DNA from: Eudorina sp. 2006-703-Eu-15
Lineage: Eukaryota > Chlorophyta > Chlorophyceae > Chlamydomonadales > Volvocaceae
Direction of reading: 5' to 3'
NCBI GenBank assembly: GCA_003117195.1
Contig: BDSI01000105.1
Span: forward strand, 1 to 64,000
DNA length: 64,000 nucleotides
Shown in pieces: positions 23,364 to 36,900 of the stretch (the first letter of the stretch is position 1; the number at the start of each line of letters is the position of its first letter). The notes beneath the pieces are model-generated. The model was given only the letters and a program-made list of their open reading frames with translations, did no database searches and was not told the origin of the DNA. The translations under genes were made by a program, and so were the position numbers.

Positions 23364-26300
23364 GGGCGGCAGTCCTACCTGGGGCTGCTCATGAGCTCAT
23401 GACGTGCGCGCGCTTGTGCGGCTTGGAAGCGCCGGCCGTGGGGGGGGGCCGCTGGAGGCCGCTGGACTCTGTACGGATTGGGGGAGGGAGGTCGCGTGCG
23501 GAGTGCGGAGGAGGAGGCTGCGGAGGGTGTTGGGGCGGATAAAGAGGCAAAGAGGGGACCACCCTTACCTGTGGGGGGGAGGCCCCGGCGGTTTGTGGCG
23601 GTTGGTGTCGTACCGTATCAGCGGTCGTACCGAATCAGCGGGGGCCCTGCCGGCGGGGCGGGGCGTGCGCCGGCGTCTAGCCGTATTGGCATGTATCAGC
23701 GATATCCGTGCGTGTGCGTGTGTGTGTGTGTTGGGGGGTGGTGCCTGTGGGTCGTGTATGGTGTGAAGCGTTCGAGGGATGGATGGATGTATGGATGGAT
23801 GCTAGGAGGGATATAGCGGGGGTGCGCCCCATGGGATAACATCGGTGCCCACTACCAGGCTGGGGGGACCCTCCTGTCCCGGACCCTGCAGCTACCCCCC
23901 CACACACACATACACAACCGCCGATTGCGGACTGTGCGAAGCGGCCTTTGGGCGGGCGGCGCAGTGCCCCCGGGGCTCTGGATGCGGTTGACACTAGATA
24001 TGCAAAGGAGGTATTATTTATGGGATCAGCAAATCGTTTGTGAGATCGTGAACCGCAGGTGTTGAGAGTTCTTCTCCTCCTTCCTCACTTCGTTGGGTCC
24101 GGTGTCAGCGAGATTGTCACCCCGGGGTTTCGGTTGAGAGCCAAGATCGTGCCGTACACGGTGTGCGGCACTGCGACGCGCGAGTCCGCGGCCCAACCCC
24201 CGCCCCCCGATGCGGTACGGCACAGGTCGCGGAGGGCGGCGCGGCGCGAGACGAGACGAGACGCGGAACCCCCCGTGCCGTATATTCATTATAACGCACC
24301 TCTTTGTGCGCCCGTTGTCCGGTCTCGTTATGGGCTGGCTGCAGCATGCAGCATGGAAAAGCGGACGGAAAGTACTCGGTCGATGGCTGGGCTGACTGGT
24401 GAGGGTTGCGAATGCGTGAGCTTTACGCGCGCTCTGGGGACGTGTTGGGGCTGCCGGGCTGCGGGGCTGTGGGCGGTTGCCCTCACGTGACAGGGCTGAC
24501 AGGTGGCGGCGGCCCCCTTCGGAGAATGGAAAACGTGTCCCCTCCCCGCCGACACCCGCGAGGCCCCCACGACAGCCCTCATACACACATGTTGTTGTTG
24601 TGATGCGTGGTATCCCGTGGTGCTGCTGTAGATCTGTACGGAGCTACAGATCTGTACGGACGCCGACCTTGGACCAAGCAGCAGCAGCAGCAGCAGCTGT
24701 GATTACGGTTTGGAACGGACGGAGGAGGCGTGCGGAGGCATATGTAAAGAGTCTGATAATGAACAAACCCTCTGGACGCACGAACCTGCCTTGCCTGCTG
24801 CCAGCCCTTCGCAATACGCAACCACCGACTGCCTGAATCCACCACCATGATTGGGATCTGATCCGCAGTAGATGAAACCGCAAGGGCCGCAACAGCCGAG
24901 CGAGGCCTTCACCCGAGTACCCGAACCTGCTGCACGGCTCCCAACGGGCATACGGCGCCCAACGCACGCCAGCGGTCGGGGGCCCGTATGCCATGTGCGG
25001 TGTGGTGAGGGGTCAAGAGGTGGGGCCCGTATGCCATGTGCGGTGCGGCGAGGAGACACGGGCTGCAGCTGGGGGGGGGATGAGACAGATCCTGTTGAGC
25101 TGCTCTGTTGAGCTGCTATCGCTAGCGCCACGCTCTGAGGCGTCCAACAGCTGTCGGTTGACGGCACCACAGAGGTGCCGTACCTTACGTCATCGGTGCA
25201 CGGCAGCCGGTGACGAGGGCAGTCGACGTCGCGGTGCACGACAGGGACCCCTCTGGAAGAGCGCCCGTTGGCACAACTTCGGCAGATGTCCCCGCGGCCA
25301 TTTTGGAGGTCCGCTGAGCCTTTCTGGACGGCAAAACACACATGGCAAGTCGGTCCCCTCCGTCAAGGTCATACTCGGCCTAGACTGACCTCGTGTGCAT
25401 CGTGTGACCTGTACGTGAGTACGGCATTTCGCAGTACAACGGCTATGTCCTCAACCGATAATGCAACCGAGGAAATGCTGCTGTTGTTGTCGCAGAGGAA
25501 ATCGTCCTCCGCTTCTTCCTACCGCCGCTGTACTCCGCAGCAGTCCACTGTCCTCGTCATCATACGTATTCCAAGCAAACGACCCTTGCGCGCAACAGTG
25601 TGCGATTTGGAGAGACACGGAGAGACATACGAATGAGGTACGACATACGGCAGGGTCGTACTGGAAGCCGCCACGCCAAGTCTCCAATCGACCATTGAAT
25701 CTCAACCGCCCAACTAAACATCAATCTTGGCAACCCGCCAACAACGAAAAACCGCCAACCATAAGGATAGCTGCGGCAACCATGCCATCAATCCACAACT
25801 ATGCGCCATACCAACTCTTTGGACATACTCAACAACAATCGGACATTACGCCTGCATGGTGACGTACTGTGTAATATCATAAAACGACGTGCCATCACCA
25901 GATATGTATACCAGGAACCCGACCGCTTCGCAGAGGGCCTGATGGGCGTACGGCATTTGTGAACCTGCCAATCAGGCCAGATTCACAATCTTGGATCTGA
26001 GATTTTGGATCTTCCCCCAACACAACGGATCGCGATTGGGATCGCGCGGTTTGGGACCACACCAGCCCATGTGCGTGCGCGTGTGGGATAGGATATGTTC
26101 AGCCAGACATCCCACCCGGATATGCCTGCATTTGGCGCGCTAGGGTTGGGAGCTGGGGACGGGTTCTCGCGCCTGCCTGCAATCGCTTCGGGCTCACCTC
26201 TAGGGACAGCGCCGCCATCCATCCATCCATCCATCCATCCATCCATCCATCACGACAACAGGCCGCTCGCAATGTCGGCATGTCGTACACGCGATTGGTG

Positions 26301-27004
26301 GTGGTCGACTTACGTGGCCAGGGAGGGCGGCGATATGCGCCCTCGTTGCCCTCCCTGTCCACCGCCCTCCTTGGCTCGCCAGCTGCTTACCCACAGCCCC
26401 CCCACGCCACCACGGCCCATTGTTTATTTGCCGATCCCCGTTGGAGCAGCCCATGCCCGGAGGGCTCGGTCCCGCGGGGTTTGAAACGCAAAACAAGGCC
26501 CCCCACGGCTAGGGGACTAGGGTGCAAAAACGGCAACCCGCGGCCCGACCGCACCGGCAAACACCCCGGGCTGTACCACGGCTGTGTGTGGGTCTCCACC
26601 CATGCGCCACGCCCACCAAGAACGAAGGGCGGTCAACCCGTGGACCGCTGAAGCTCTACCATAAATTAAGACGCTGATGAAGCATCACAGCTACCTACCT
26701 CTGATGGTGATATGTAAACAGACAAACGCGTGCAACTGGAAAAGAGGCACAACTTCGAACCCAGCCTTCGAAGGCGCGATGCCGCCCAAGCGCAGCACGT
26801 GGCACACACACCCGCGGGCAAACCCTTGCCCCGTGCCTCGGAACGGTCCGAACCCCTTTTCGAGAAGGCGGGGGTGCAGGATGCGCCTTGTCCGCCTGCG
26901 GCGCCCTCCGCCTCCTCCTCCGCCGCTGCAGCAGCAGTTGTCACCGGCTCCATGTATATCTCACCAGCCGTCACTTTCGGCACCTCCCCCTTCTTCCGCC
27001 CGCT
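23364..27004. other. Convergent ACK/HYDA intergenic region
   Basis: ACK and HYDA point toward each other here. I recognise no gene. Visible sequence: a duplicated GGGGCCCGTATGCCATGTGC segment (about 24980 and 25021), a tandem AGATCTGTACGGA pair (about 24630-24660), and an ATCC microsatellite (about 26215-26252). The ends presumably hold the 3' untranslated regions of both genes. Confidence 0.5.
26215..26252. repeat. (ATCC)n microsatellite
   Basis: About nine uninterrupted CATC/ATCC tetranucleotide units. Confidence 0.95.
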
Positions 27005-30000
27005 TCACGCGTCCTTCTCCTCGACGCCCCCCGGCACGTAGTGGGTGTGCTGCGGGCACAAGACGGCAAGGCGAGCGGGGCGCAGGCCGCTCAGAAAGAA
27101 CGGGAATCGCAGCCGCGTCACTCAGGTGCTGGCCCCTGTCCGAAACTGCATGACGGTGCGTGGAACCACGGGTCGCCCCTTGCGACGGCGACGGCGATGG
27201 CGACGGCGGCGGCAGTGGGGGCCTGCAGGGCCCCCACTGAGCAGCGTGCATGCGAGTTCTGGCCCCGGAACAGCCCGGGATTTGCCCACGCCCTGTTTCG
27301 CCGGAAGGCCTTGCAGGCCCCCAGGCCCCTGGCCCCTCCGCTCCTTACGGTCCCCACTAGCCGGAGGGCCAGAGGGCCTCCGACCCGACCCCCACGCGAC
27401 CCCGGTATGACTTGACACAGACCACACGCCACGCCCACACCGCGCGGCCCCGCCCCCGCCCCCGCCCCCGCCCCCCCCCACCCCCGCCCCACCCCCACCC
27501 CCACCCCCACCCCCACCCCCACCCACCAGCAGGTCGTGCGCCTTGTGCGAGTTGGGATGTCCGAGGAACTCCTCGTAGGCCTTCTGCACCATCGGGTTCT
27601 CATGGCTCCTGTGTATCATGGGGTGGGGGGTGGGGGGTGGGGGGTGAGGAGGGGGAGGGGACGGGGAGGGGAGGGGGAGGGGGAGGGGGAGGCACGCGAG
27701 TGAAGCCCGGGAGGCCCGGAAAGCGTGGGGTCGCCGGCAGCCGCGTCGGTCACACGCGTGCCGTGGCTGCGACCCTGATGGCGTTCCCCTCTCTCGAGGC
27801 TATTGTCTTTCGCAACCGACCAGAACCTAAGCATTGTCAGATTGGTCGAGGTCCAGGTCGCACATTGCACATTGTCGGTTTCTTTATACGTGGTAGGAGT
27901 GTACGGTAGTTGTGCCTGGCGGTTCCGTAAGGCCGCACCGTATCGTACGATCTCGGCCTGCGGGCTCCCCTCTGCAGTACAGCTCACCTGCGGATGGTGG
28001 ACCGCTCGTCCAAGTCGTACAGTGCTTGCTGCCGCTTGACCGCCACCTGCTTGTCCGTACTACGCGGCTGGCCGCCGCCGCTGACGCAACCCGCTGGGCA
28101 GGCCATGATCTCCACAAAGTCGTACTTGCACTCGCCGGTCTGCGGGCGGGTTGGCGGAACGCGGACAAAATGCAGGCAGGGGCAGGCGCCATTGCGGGTG
28201 GTGGTGGTGGTGGCGGTCAGCCGGTCAGCGAAGCGACGGTGGCACGTGTGTCACGCTCTGCCTACGATACTGACGTCAAACATTCCTGCAATTCCACCCT
28301 TCTCAACTTTGAACTAACCACCACCCACCATCCATCACCCTAGGATGCCCCACCTGGAGGGTCGTACCTCTCCCGGCCCCCGATGTCGAAATCACATCCG
28401 AAACCCACCCGCCCCACCCCACCCGCCCCAGCCCAGCCCACCTGCATCTTGGTGAGCAGCTTCTTGGCGTTCCCCAGGCCGTTGGCCACCGCCACCCGCA
28501 ACGTGACCCCGGTCGCTCCGTCCTCGCTGAAGCCAGAGCCGCCGTCCCACTTGATGGCCCCTGCCGCGCTGGCCGCCGCCTCGTCCATCGCCTTGGCCGC
28601 CGCGCGCGCCGCCACCAGCTCCGCGAACTTGGAGCCCGCCGGCGGCACCATCTTGACCTCCGTCTCCTTGATGCCGTCCATGCCGCGGACCTCCGACAGG
28701 TTCAGCCGCGGCAGCGGCTCCTTGGTCACAAGCTCGTAAGCCTGTACGACAAAGAGGAAACGGCGAGGCAGGGCACGGCGCAGGCACGGGGCGGCGCAAC
28801 GGTTGGTTGGCTGTACTGCACCCTAGAGCGGGCGGCCCGTCGCACACACGATCTGCAATCGCGGCAATTGCAGCTTTGCAGTGGTACCGTGTTCCCGCAG
28901 TGCCTGCCCGACCTGTTCTGTTGTCCGTCAGGACCCCGCTTGTTCACCCACCACCCAGGCAGACAGACAGCCTGCCTGCCACGCTCACCGTGCGCAGAGC
29001 CGCCTCCATGACGCCGCCGGTGGTGCCGAACACGACGGCGGCCCCCGAGCCCCCGCCCAGCGGCTCGTCCCAGGCGGTCTCGGGCAGGTTAGGCAGGTCC
29101 ACCTGGCGTTCCTGTGGGGCGAGGGTGGTACCGGTGGGGGGGGACGAGCGCGGCGCGGCGGACAGGGGTCGGGGCCCTCGGCGGATCGTACTAACGGAAA
29201 ATTTCCGTTGCGGAGAGGCGCCCACAGGAGAACCTGGTGGACCCGCGGGTCACCAGAGCCGCCCGAAGGACCCGACACACACACACACACGGAGTTTGGG
29301 AGAGTGGGCTTCTCATTAAACACACGGAGAGCGTTGCGGTTCTACACACATACATCCACATTCCCATTGAACACACGCGTTCTCACACCTTCAGGATGTT
29401 GCCGAGCTCGGCTGTTGTGATGACGTGGTCCACGTCGCGGACGCCCGCGCCGCTCGAGCAGTACCAATCGCGGTCCGCCTCACCTGCCGGGCATGCGGGA
29501 CATTGAGATGACGGGACTAAAGCTGAGGCGAAGAGGGGCAGCAGGGCGTCGTACAGAAGGCCCATGGGTCGGACAAGGCCCACGCGAGACCCGAGAGATT
29601 CAAAATTCAAATGCCATACACAAATCTCCAGACTTTGGATCCCAGATCCCGGCGCGCGAGGGGCGCCCCATCCTGGGGCACCGCCCCCTCCCATAATTCT
29701 GTCTTCTACTACTCTCTACTTGCACACACCGCGGGACTCTTATTAAACACACCGCGCTCCCCCCCACCGGGTTCGTTCTTCGGGTTTATTTCTTTTTTTC
29801 ATTTTAACCCCCACACCCGCCGGACAACCCCCCCTTGCCCCCCCCCCGCTGTAGCGCTCACCCTGTTTTCGCACGCAGGGCATGACGGACACCATGCAGA
29901 TGTCCTTGGGGTCGACCCCCTTCTTCTCCGCCAGGTACGTCTTCACCATCGCGCCCAGCATCATCTGGGGCGACTTGCAGGACGAGACGTACGGAATGAG

Positions 30001-31717
30001 CTCCGGGTACGACTTCTCGAGCAGAGCTGCGGGTCGGAGGAGGGCGGGGCGCGGGGCGGGGTGAGTGAGGGCGGCGGCGGCGGCGGAGGAAGAGGAGGAG
30101 GTGTCCTTTCGCCGGCCGCGTCCCGCGCGCCCGACCCCTGGGTCGCGAGTCGTTCCGAAGGCGGCCATCCGGGATGTTCGGATGACTGCCGCTTGCGGCG
30201 CAGCCCTGCAGCCTCTTGTGCGGCACGGAGGTGCATTGGACCGCCCCCACTGCCGACCACCTTGCCAGGCCAATGGCCGAAGCACCACCCTACCTCCCGG
30301 CGGCATGCGTGCTGGCTTGCTGCTGGCCCCGGTAACACACTCTGTAACCCCCCATACTGAAACCCATATCCACATGCGCACCATGCAGTACACGGTACAC
30401 ACACGCACACAGTTCTCAGGTCTCTTTTACAAACACACACACACACGTCCCCTGCACGGCCCGCTCACCGATCCACCCGGGGCAGCAGCTGGTGAACATG
30501 GGCAGCGGCTCCTCGCTGTGCGGGTGAGCCTCCAGGTGCGCCTCCAGGCGGTGCAGCAGCTCGGTGCCCTCCTCCATGATGGTCAGGTCGGCGCCGTACA
30601 GCGTGTCTGCCGTACAGGGGGGGTCAGAACACAATGGCGGTGGGAGGGGCGTGTGAAGCACAAGGGGTAGGGGAAAGATTACCCGGGATTGGCAGAGGCG
30701 ACTTGACCCCTCGGGGGATCCCAAGTTCGTCACTGCCGGCGCGGATGGTCCTGACCACGGCCAGGTAAGACAGTATCTTGGGTACCATGAAGGCAGGCAG
30801 GCAGGCACAGCGATACTCACCGAAGACCAAGTCGAAGCCCAGGCGGCGCAGCGCCTCGGCCAGCTGGCCCGGGGTGGTGGCTCCCGGCGCCAGGCCGAAG
30901 CACTCGGCAATGGCCACGCGGACGGCGGGCGCCACCTGTATTTCGGTCGCGTGCGGAGTGGGAGCGCCGTGACAACAGCTCAGCTCTGAGGTCCTCGTTT
31001 GATGCGCACTGATAGGAATCATTGCAGAACGTCACCGAGTACCGGTTCGGGTTTTGCACTGATGGCCCCGAAGCAGGTTGTGTGCGGTTGACAGGTCTCG
31101 GTATTCGACCACGCAACAGTTGTGGATTGGGAACGAAGCACCCGCCAACTCGCTGGCCAAACTTTGTGTCTGAAATTGCCCGGACCTCACCTGGGCAACC
31201 ATCAGCTTGCGCTCTTCCTTTGGCTTATCTGTGGCACAGTTACCAAACGCAATCGGGCAGGTCGTAACCACCAGTAACGCTTCTTCACGGCAATCGCTTC
31301 GATGGCGGTAGCACCGACTTCACTCGACACGGAACGAAACGTAGCGCCTTTGGTTTGGCAATGTCAGGCATAAAACGTCATTACCAAAATGCATTCATGC
31401 ACAAACATCCTACCAAGCTCAGCCACGGCCTGCTTCCAATGGGGCTCCGCAGCCGCGTCGGCCTTGGCAGCCGCGGCGCATGTCGAGAAACGGACACTGC
31501 CTGCACGAGCGCAGAGGAGCTTGAGAACTCTGCCCGCCTGTGGCGCAATCGACGACATTGACATGCCTGAGCTTGGAATTCGCGTCGCAAGCGAGGGAGC
31601 AGGGGTTGCTGTGCGGACCGGGACGTAGGGCACCAGAACCGGCCTGTCAACACCGCTGGACACAGCGGGCTTCGGCAAACATGCAGCCAGGCGATTGCTG
31701 CTTAAGATGGCCTGCAT
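27005..31717 (-). CDS. HYDA: [FeFe]-hydrogenase, chlorophyte type
   Basis: Reduces protons to H2 with electrons from ferredoxin, in the chloroplast in related algae. Eleven exons (gene order): 31414-31717, 31191-31228, 30821-30935, 30469-30606, 29862-30026, 29389-29483, 28989-29111, 28442-28741, 27988-28139, 27527-27608, 27005-27049; 1557 bp, 518 aa. The first ~85 residues are an Ala/Ser/Arg-rich presequence. The catalytic H-domain follows directly without N-terminal iron-sulfur domains, as in C. reinhardtii HYDA1/2 (about 497 aa). H-cluster motifs are intact: [10 protein letters not shown] with Cys 194 as ligand and Cys 193 as proton-relay residue; [11 protein letters not shown] with Cys 249; [16 protein letters not shown] with Cys 440 and Cys 444. 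[14 protein letters not shown] and the C terminus [16 protein letters not shown] also match. The ATG at 31717 opens the presequence. The neighbours HydF and HydG are its maturases. Confidence 0.97.
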
Positions 31718-32100
31718 GGTGCTAATGCTGAGCCAATTTCAGAGGGGACGACTAATTTTGTACTTATCAACAGCAGATTTGGACTGAAATCACTCGAAAT
31801 AAATAACGTATCGTGGTTTCTTTGTTTATATATTGCTACGATAGCACAATTGGCGTTTTTATCCTTCGAGAGCCGAAAATTCCCGTCAGTACGGATGTCA
31901 AGGGCTTTACCGGAAGCTGACCCTTCAGCCTCAAACGTCCAGCAAACAGAGCTCACTAATAAATGTACGCGTTATTAAGGATTACCAGAAGTCTTCTGCG
32001 AGATGCGCAATCGTCACCGTCATTTCCGGAACAGTGTACGACGAGCGATAATTTTCACAAACCGCTGAGATTAGGTAAATTGTGCTATCCATCGGAAATT
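31718..32100 (-). promoter_or_regulatory. HYDA 5' region with four GTAC cores
   Basis: AT-rich sequence directly upstream of the HYDA ATG. GTAC occurs at 31760, 31889, 31965 and 32036: four in about 320 bp, against roughly one per 256 bp by chance. GTAC is the core bound by the SBP factor CRR1, which controls HYDA1 in C. reinhardtii under copper deficiency and anoxia. Function here is inferred only from that precedent. Confidence 0.4.
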
Positions 32101-33957
32101 ATAAACCTTGCATGTTACAGGATTGAACGTGGGCCATTTGAGGAATTGAAAGTCCCGGCAACCGCGCCAGTCACCGGCAATGACACCCGCCCAGACGGGA
32201 ACGAGATTCCGACCACTTGCAGGTTTCACCAATTAGTTAGGCTGCTATGATTGGTTCATGTGGCAATGGTGCTGGCTAGTAAAGAGCACTTCCAACGGTA
32301 CAACAGTCGCCGTTCGCAGCAGCGACGCGTCGACACGTCCCTGGCCAGCAACCTGCAGCAATCAGGTTGCTGAACAGGAACGATATACCAACTGAAAGAT
32401 TGGCATTTGAAATGCTAATACATGGATTGGTGGCGCTGCGCAAATGGGCTACTGCGAACGTCGTGACGGAAAACTAAACGATGTAAACGCCCACACTGGG
32501 CACGAAATGGTTTAACAATTGCAGTGAAGTAGCTTGGTGCAGAACTACAGAAAGACAATCAAGTGCAATGACCAGGGATTCATACAGCGGTTGAGTTCCA
32601 TCGGATCGTCCGTCTCTTCATTCGTCAGGCAGTGTTAACAAAGTCGTCCTCATCCTGATTTCTGCAATTGAGATGTTTCTTTGCGCCCGGAAGATCTGAA
32701 AGTGCAGGTTGTGCGGGTGCAACAAAAATCGTCGCATGTCGCCAGTCGAACAGGCATAACAAGGCATCGCTCCAAGGGTGATGGGCAGTCGATAACAAAT
32801 GGTTACAGCTGAAATCGCACATCAGAACCCATTCACATACACCTGATTTACGTCGATGCGGTACCGGTGCACGATGGATTAACAAATAGACCCAATACAG
32901 CCACGTCAAGGACATATAATGAATAGCCTTCACCATCTCACCGGTTCAGCAGCCAATCTTCATCCTTCTTCACGGGCGCATCGCACTCAGCCAATCGGCC
33001 AACGCAGGGACAGTGGATCCCTTACGGTGCCCTGCTACACGCCCTCCGTTCTGCGCTGTAACACCTGGAAGCGACGCCGCCCCCTCCCTCACATGATCAC
33101 CCGAATCGCCAAGCTGATCACTCGGATCGCCACAAACCGCATGTGGCGAATGCTTCGCTGTCGCTCGATCCGCCAGGCTCCCGTTCCGGGGTCGGGACTT
33201 TCCGACACACCCACACCCACTGCACCTGGGGGCATGACGGCTCCACCTACACACCCTGCCGAAACCGACGGAGACCACGGCACATAGGCACAATCCAAAG
33301 CTCAAGAAACAACAGATTCCACATCTGACAGCAGGCAGGAAGCGCTGCCAATCAATCGGAAACACTGGAACCAACGCGGGGCGTGAACTAGATACGAGCG
33401 CCGCCCAAGCGCCCAAAAAACGCCTTCGTCAGCAACGTCGTCATATCACTGACTGACTGACTGACTGACTGACTGACTGACATATCACCCGCTGACCGCT
33501 GCGAAAGCATCAAACCTCTGACCAAACACAGGCCTCCTCAGAACCACCCGGCGGAGTACCGTAATTTCTTAGGAACCGTGATTTCTAGCAACAACGTGCT
33601 TTTTTATTATTAGATATCAAGGGCACACGGTGGAACGTTCAAGTGCGTCAAAAGCCATACCGCCGATATTGTCGCACAAGGCGCAAAGCCATCTTCCCCA
33701 CGCTGCTGCACAGCACTGGCAGACAGGCTGCCCGCGGACCCCCCGCCACAGACGCCAGCGAGGCACAGCACCTGGCGGCAACGGCGCAATGCGCGCCGCC
33801 GCCCCGTGGTGCTGCTGCTGCTGCTACTACAGCTGCTACATCCACACATACACCCGGGGGGTGCCTCACCGCACCGCAGTCGACACCCCCCTGCTGCGCT
33901 GCTGACTTGCGGTGCAGTCCATCGGTGTAGGAGCCCCCGGGACTTGTGCAAGCCCCC
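32101..33957. other. HYDA-HYDF intergenic region
   Basis: AT-richer to about 32950, then GC-rich. No gene was recognised. It includes a (TGAC)n microsatellite at about 33448-33482. The part near 33957 is the likely HYDF 3' untranslated region. Confidence 0.5.
33448..33482. repeat. (TGAC)n microsatellite
   Basis: About eight tandem CTGA/TGAC units. Confidence 0.95.
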
Positions 33958-36900
33958 TCAGGCCGCACCCGCCAGCTCTCCCTTCTTGCTGACCCCGGCT
34001 CCCGGACTGCTCCGGAAGGTGTCGCAGCACGAGGGCGGCGGCGGCGGGTCCATGCCCCAGGGCTCCAGCGCGCGGTTGAGCGCGTCCGGGGAGGCCGCGT
34101 AGGAGAAGAACATGCCGTAGTTGGTGACCGGCACGTTGGCCTCGGCCAGGTCGCTCAGGCGCTGGGAGATCTGCGGTCGGTCAAGAGTGGAGAAGTGGGG
34201 TCAAGAGTGGAGGAGTGGGGGTGGCTGGCGCGGCGTCGCGCGGCGCGGCGCCAACGGGCTCGTCACGGTCGGTCACGGGCCGTACATCCAAACACCCGTA
34301 CACCGTTACACCGCACCGCGGATTGACCCTCGCGGGTCCCAAGTTGCGACCCCGCTGCATCGTCAGGGGAGGGGGGGACAGGGCCCCTTTGCAGGCGCTT
34401 ACCTCCCTCCTGCCCCGCCTCAAGACCCCCAGGGCGCTAGGGTATGTCCATCACAGCCCCGGCCGCAAGAGAGGAGCAAACAACGTCGCAGACGTCGCGC
34501 AGCCCATCTACCATGACCACCCCGTTAGTTGCCGCCCACTCGACGTCCCCCCCCAGCCGCACCTTCTCCTTATCGATCATGCAGCCGCCGCAGTGGATGG
34601 CCACCTTGAAGTCGCCCTCGTCAACCTCGGGAAACTCTAGGGAGGGGAAGGGAGGAGGGGGAGCAGGCGGGGAACGGAGGCAGGGGCGCGGAGCGACATG
34701 TGGGGCATCAGGGGGGCACATTAGCGCGGCGCCCCGGGATCCGACCGACGCCTGGGGGGCGGGTCAGGTGCTCGGTCGGACCAACGAGGGGAGCAGCACA
34801 GGGACCGCGACGTGGCCGCCGCACGGAGGACGTGGTGTGCTGCCTCACAACAGGAGCGTCCTCGGGAGGATTAAAGGTTTAGAACCCAACGGGCACCACA
34901 TGTGGGGTTGAACCTCCCAAGAGGCTTCCTCGCAACCTCAAGGCCATGTGCCTAGGTGACCCCCCCAAGAGAGGGCCCAACCGGACCGCCCGGAACGCCG
35001 GCAGCCACCACACGCCGCTGAGCAGAAGCGCAGGTACCCCCGTGACCCGTGGGACAGCGGGTGGTCAAGTCGTGCCGTACTCACCACGTCCGTACGAGTG
35101 TTCGATGTTCAACTTGAAGCCGCCCACGATGTTGTTCAGCCGCTTCGGGATCTGCACCAACGGGGGGTGGGGGATGGGGGGGGGGGTATAGGAAGTTGGT
35201 AGACATATTGGCGGTGGGTGGCGGTGGGTGGCGGCGAGTGGCGGTGGGACGTGCAGGACGGGGGAGGGACGTTAAAGGAAAGCCCACCCCAATGAGTCAC
35301 CCCGCTCTCGCGAGGCCGCACAAGTCCGACCCCCCCCCATCTGCTCCTCGTCACAGCCCCACCTCCACCGCTGCGGCAACAGGATACCCGTCCCGTTGCT
35401 CAACACAGGGGCTCTCCGTGCCGACGTCAACAGTTTGGTCAGGGAGCAAATCCAACTGCGCCCTGGAGCTCATATCGGGGACCCCACGCCAACAAATGAT
35501 GCGATACGCGCCTCCGAACGCAGCCACGGAACGCAACGCACCACCCCCCTTTTGTCAATCAACGCACCCCCCACCCCCGCCGCCAACAGTTACCGCAATT
35601 TTCGCAGGGCCCATCTGCGGCCCGCGAACCTCTCTCTCTCTCCAAGCCATCCAAGCCATCCAAGCTGCCCCGCCTCCCCCCCTATGGCGCACCCACCTCC
35701 ACTTGCCCCGCATGCTCGCACTCCTTGAGGATCTCGTTGCGCGTGCAGGCCTCCGAAACCAGCACCCGGTCCTCCGGCCGCAGACACTCGAGCGCCTCCA
35801 GACCGCTCTCCCACAGGTCCAGCCGGCCGCCGCTCATCATGTACGCCATGCAGATGGAGAAGGTGGTGAAGGGCACCAGCGGCTTGCGGTTGTCGTCCAG
35901 GGTCCACGGGTGCACCACGTCCACCGCCTGGGGAAGAGGAAGAAGAGGAAGAAGAGGACGAGCGACGGGGGACGCAGCGCGGCAAAGGCGGCGAGGTGCC
36001 GGGTGGCGCAAGTTATGAATCCCAAGGCGGCCGTTTCGCATCTCAAAAGTGTTCCGGGTGCAATTGTTCAGTGTCGGGGAAGATAGGGCGCTGCTCACGT
36101 TGCCTGTCAAGGGGACACCGGGGTGGCGCCTCCTACCCAAGCAGGCTTGCCCCCCACGGGACATGCGCAGCCGCCCGGCGGGCGGCCACCATGAGCGCCC
36201 GGTGGGGGTAAGGACCCAAGCGAGGAGAGGTCGGCCTTGGGGTCGGGACGGGGACAGTTGCCGTCCCCCCCACCCTCTATGACCCTGACCCGGGGCGCCG
36301 CCGCCCCTCGCCCCACATCTCCAGTGACCACAACACCCTCTGGCAACCGCTGCGGGGACTCTGGCCCCCCCCCCCCACGGCTCAAAAGAGACCTCCCCAG
36401 AGCCCTCCCGGGGTCCACGACCGACGTCTCAGCCGACCTCGCGATCCGCACCCCACACCTCGCCCCGCCCCCTCCCTCCCTCCCTCCCTGCCCTCCCTGC
36501 CCTCCCCCTCCCTCCCTTCCTGCCCTCCCTGCCGGCCTCCCTCCCTCCCTGCCGCCCTCCCTCCCTCCCTCCCTGCCTCCCTCCCTCCCTCCCTGCCGCC
36601 CTCCCTCCCACCTGCGAGTCGCTGACCAGCAGCACCGGCCCCTCCTTGTGCTCACGCAGCAGCCGCACCACACCGCCGAAGCGCTGCCGCTCGCGCTCGC
36701 GCGCCTCGGGCCCGCGTTGCCCCCGCGCCGCGTCCAGGTCCAGCCGGAAGGTCAGCACGGTGGCGCAGTGGCGGGTGGCCTCATCCAGGATGAGCGCCTG
36801 CGGCCGCAGCAGCCGGGCGCCCTTGGCCTCCGCGTCCATGGGGATCACCATCAGCAGCAGCGCGCCGTGATCCATGGACCAGCGGGGCAGGCAGGTCGGG

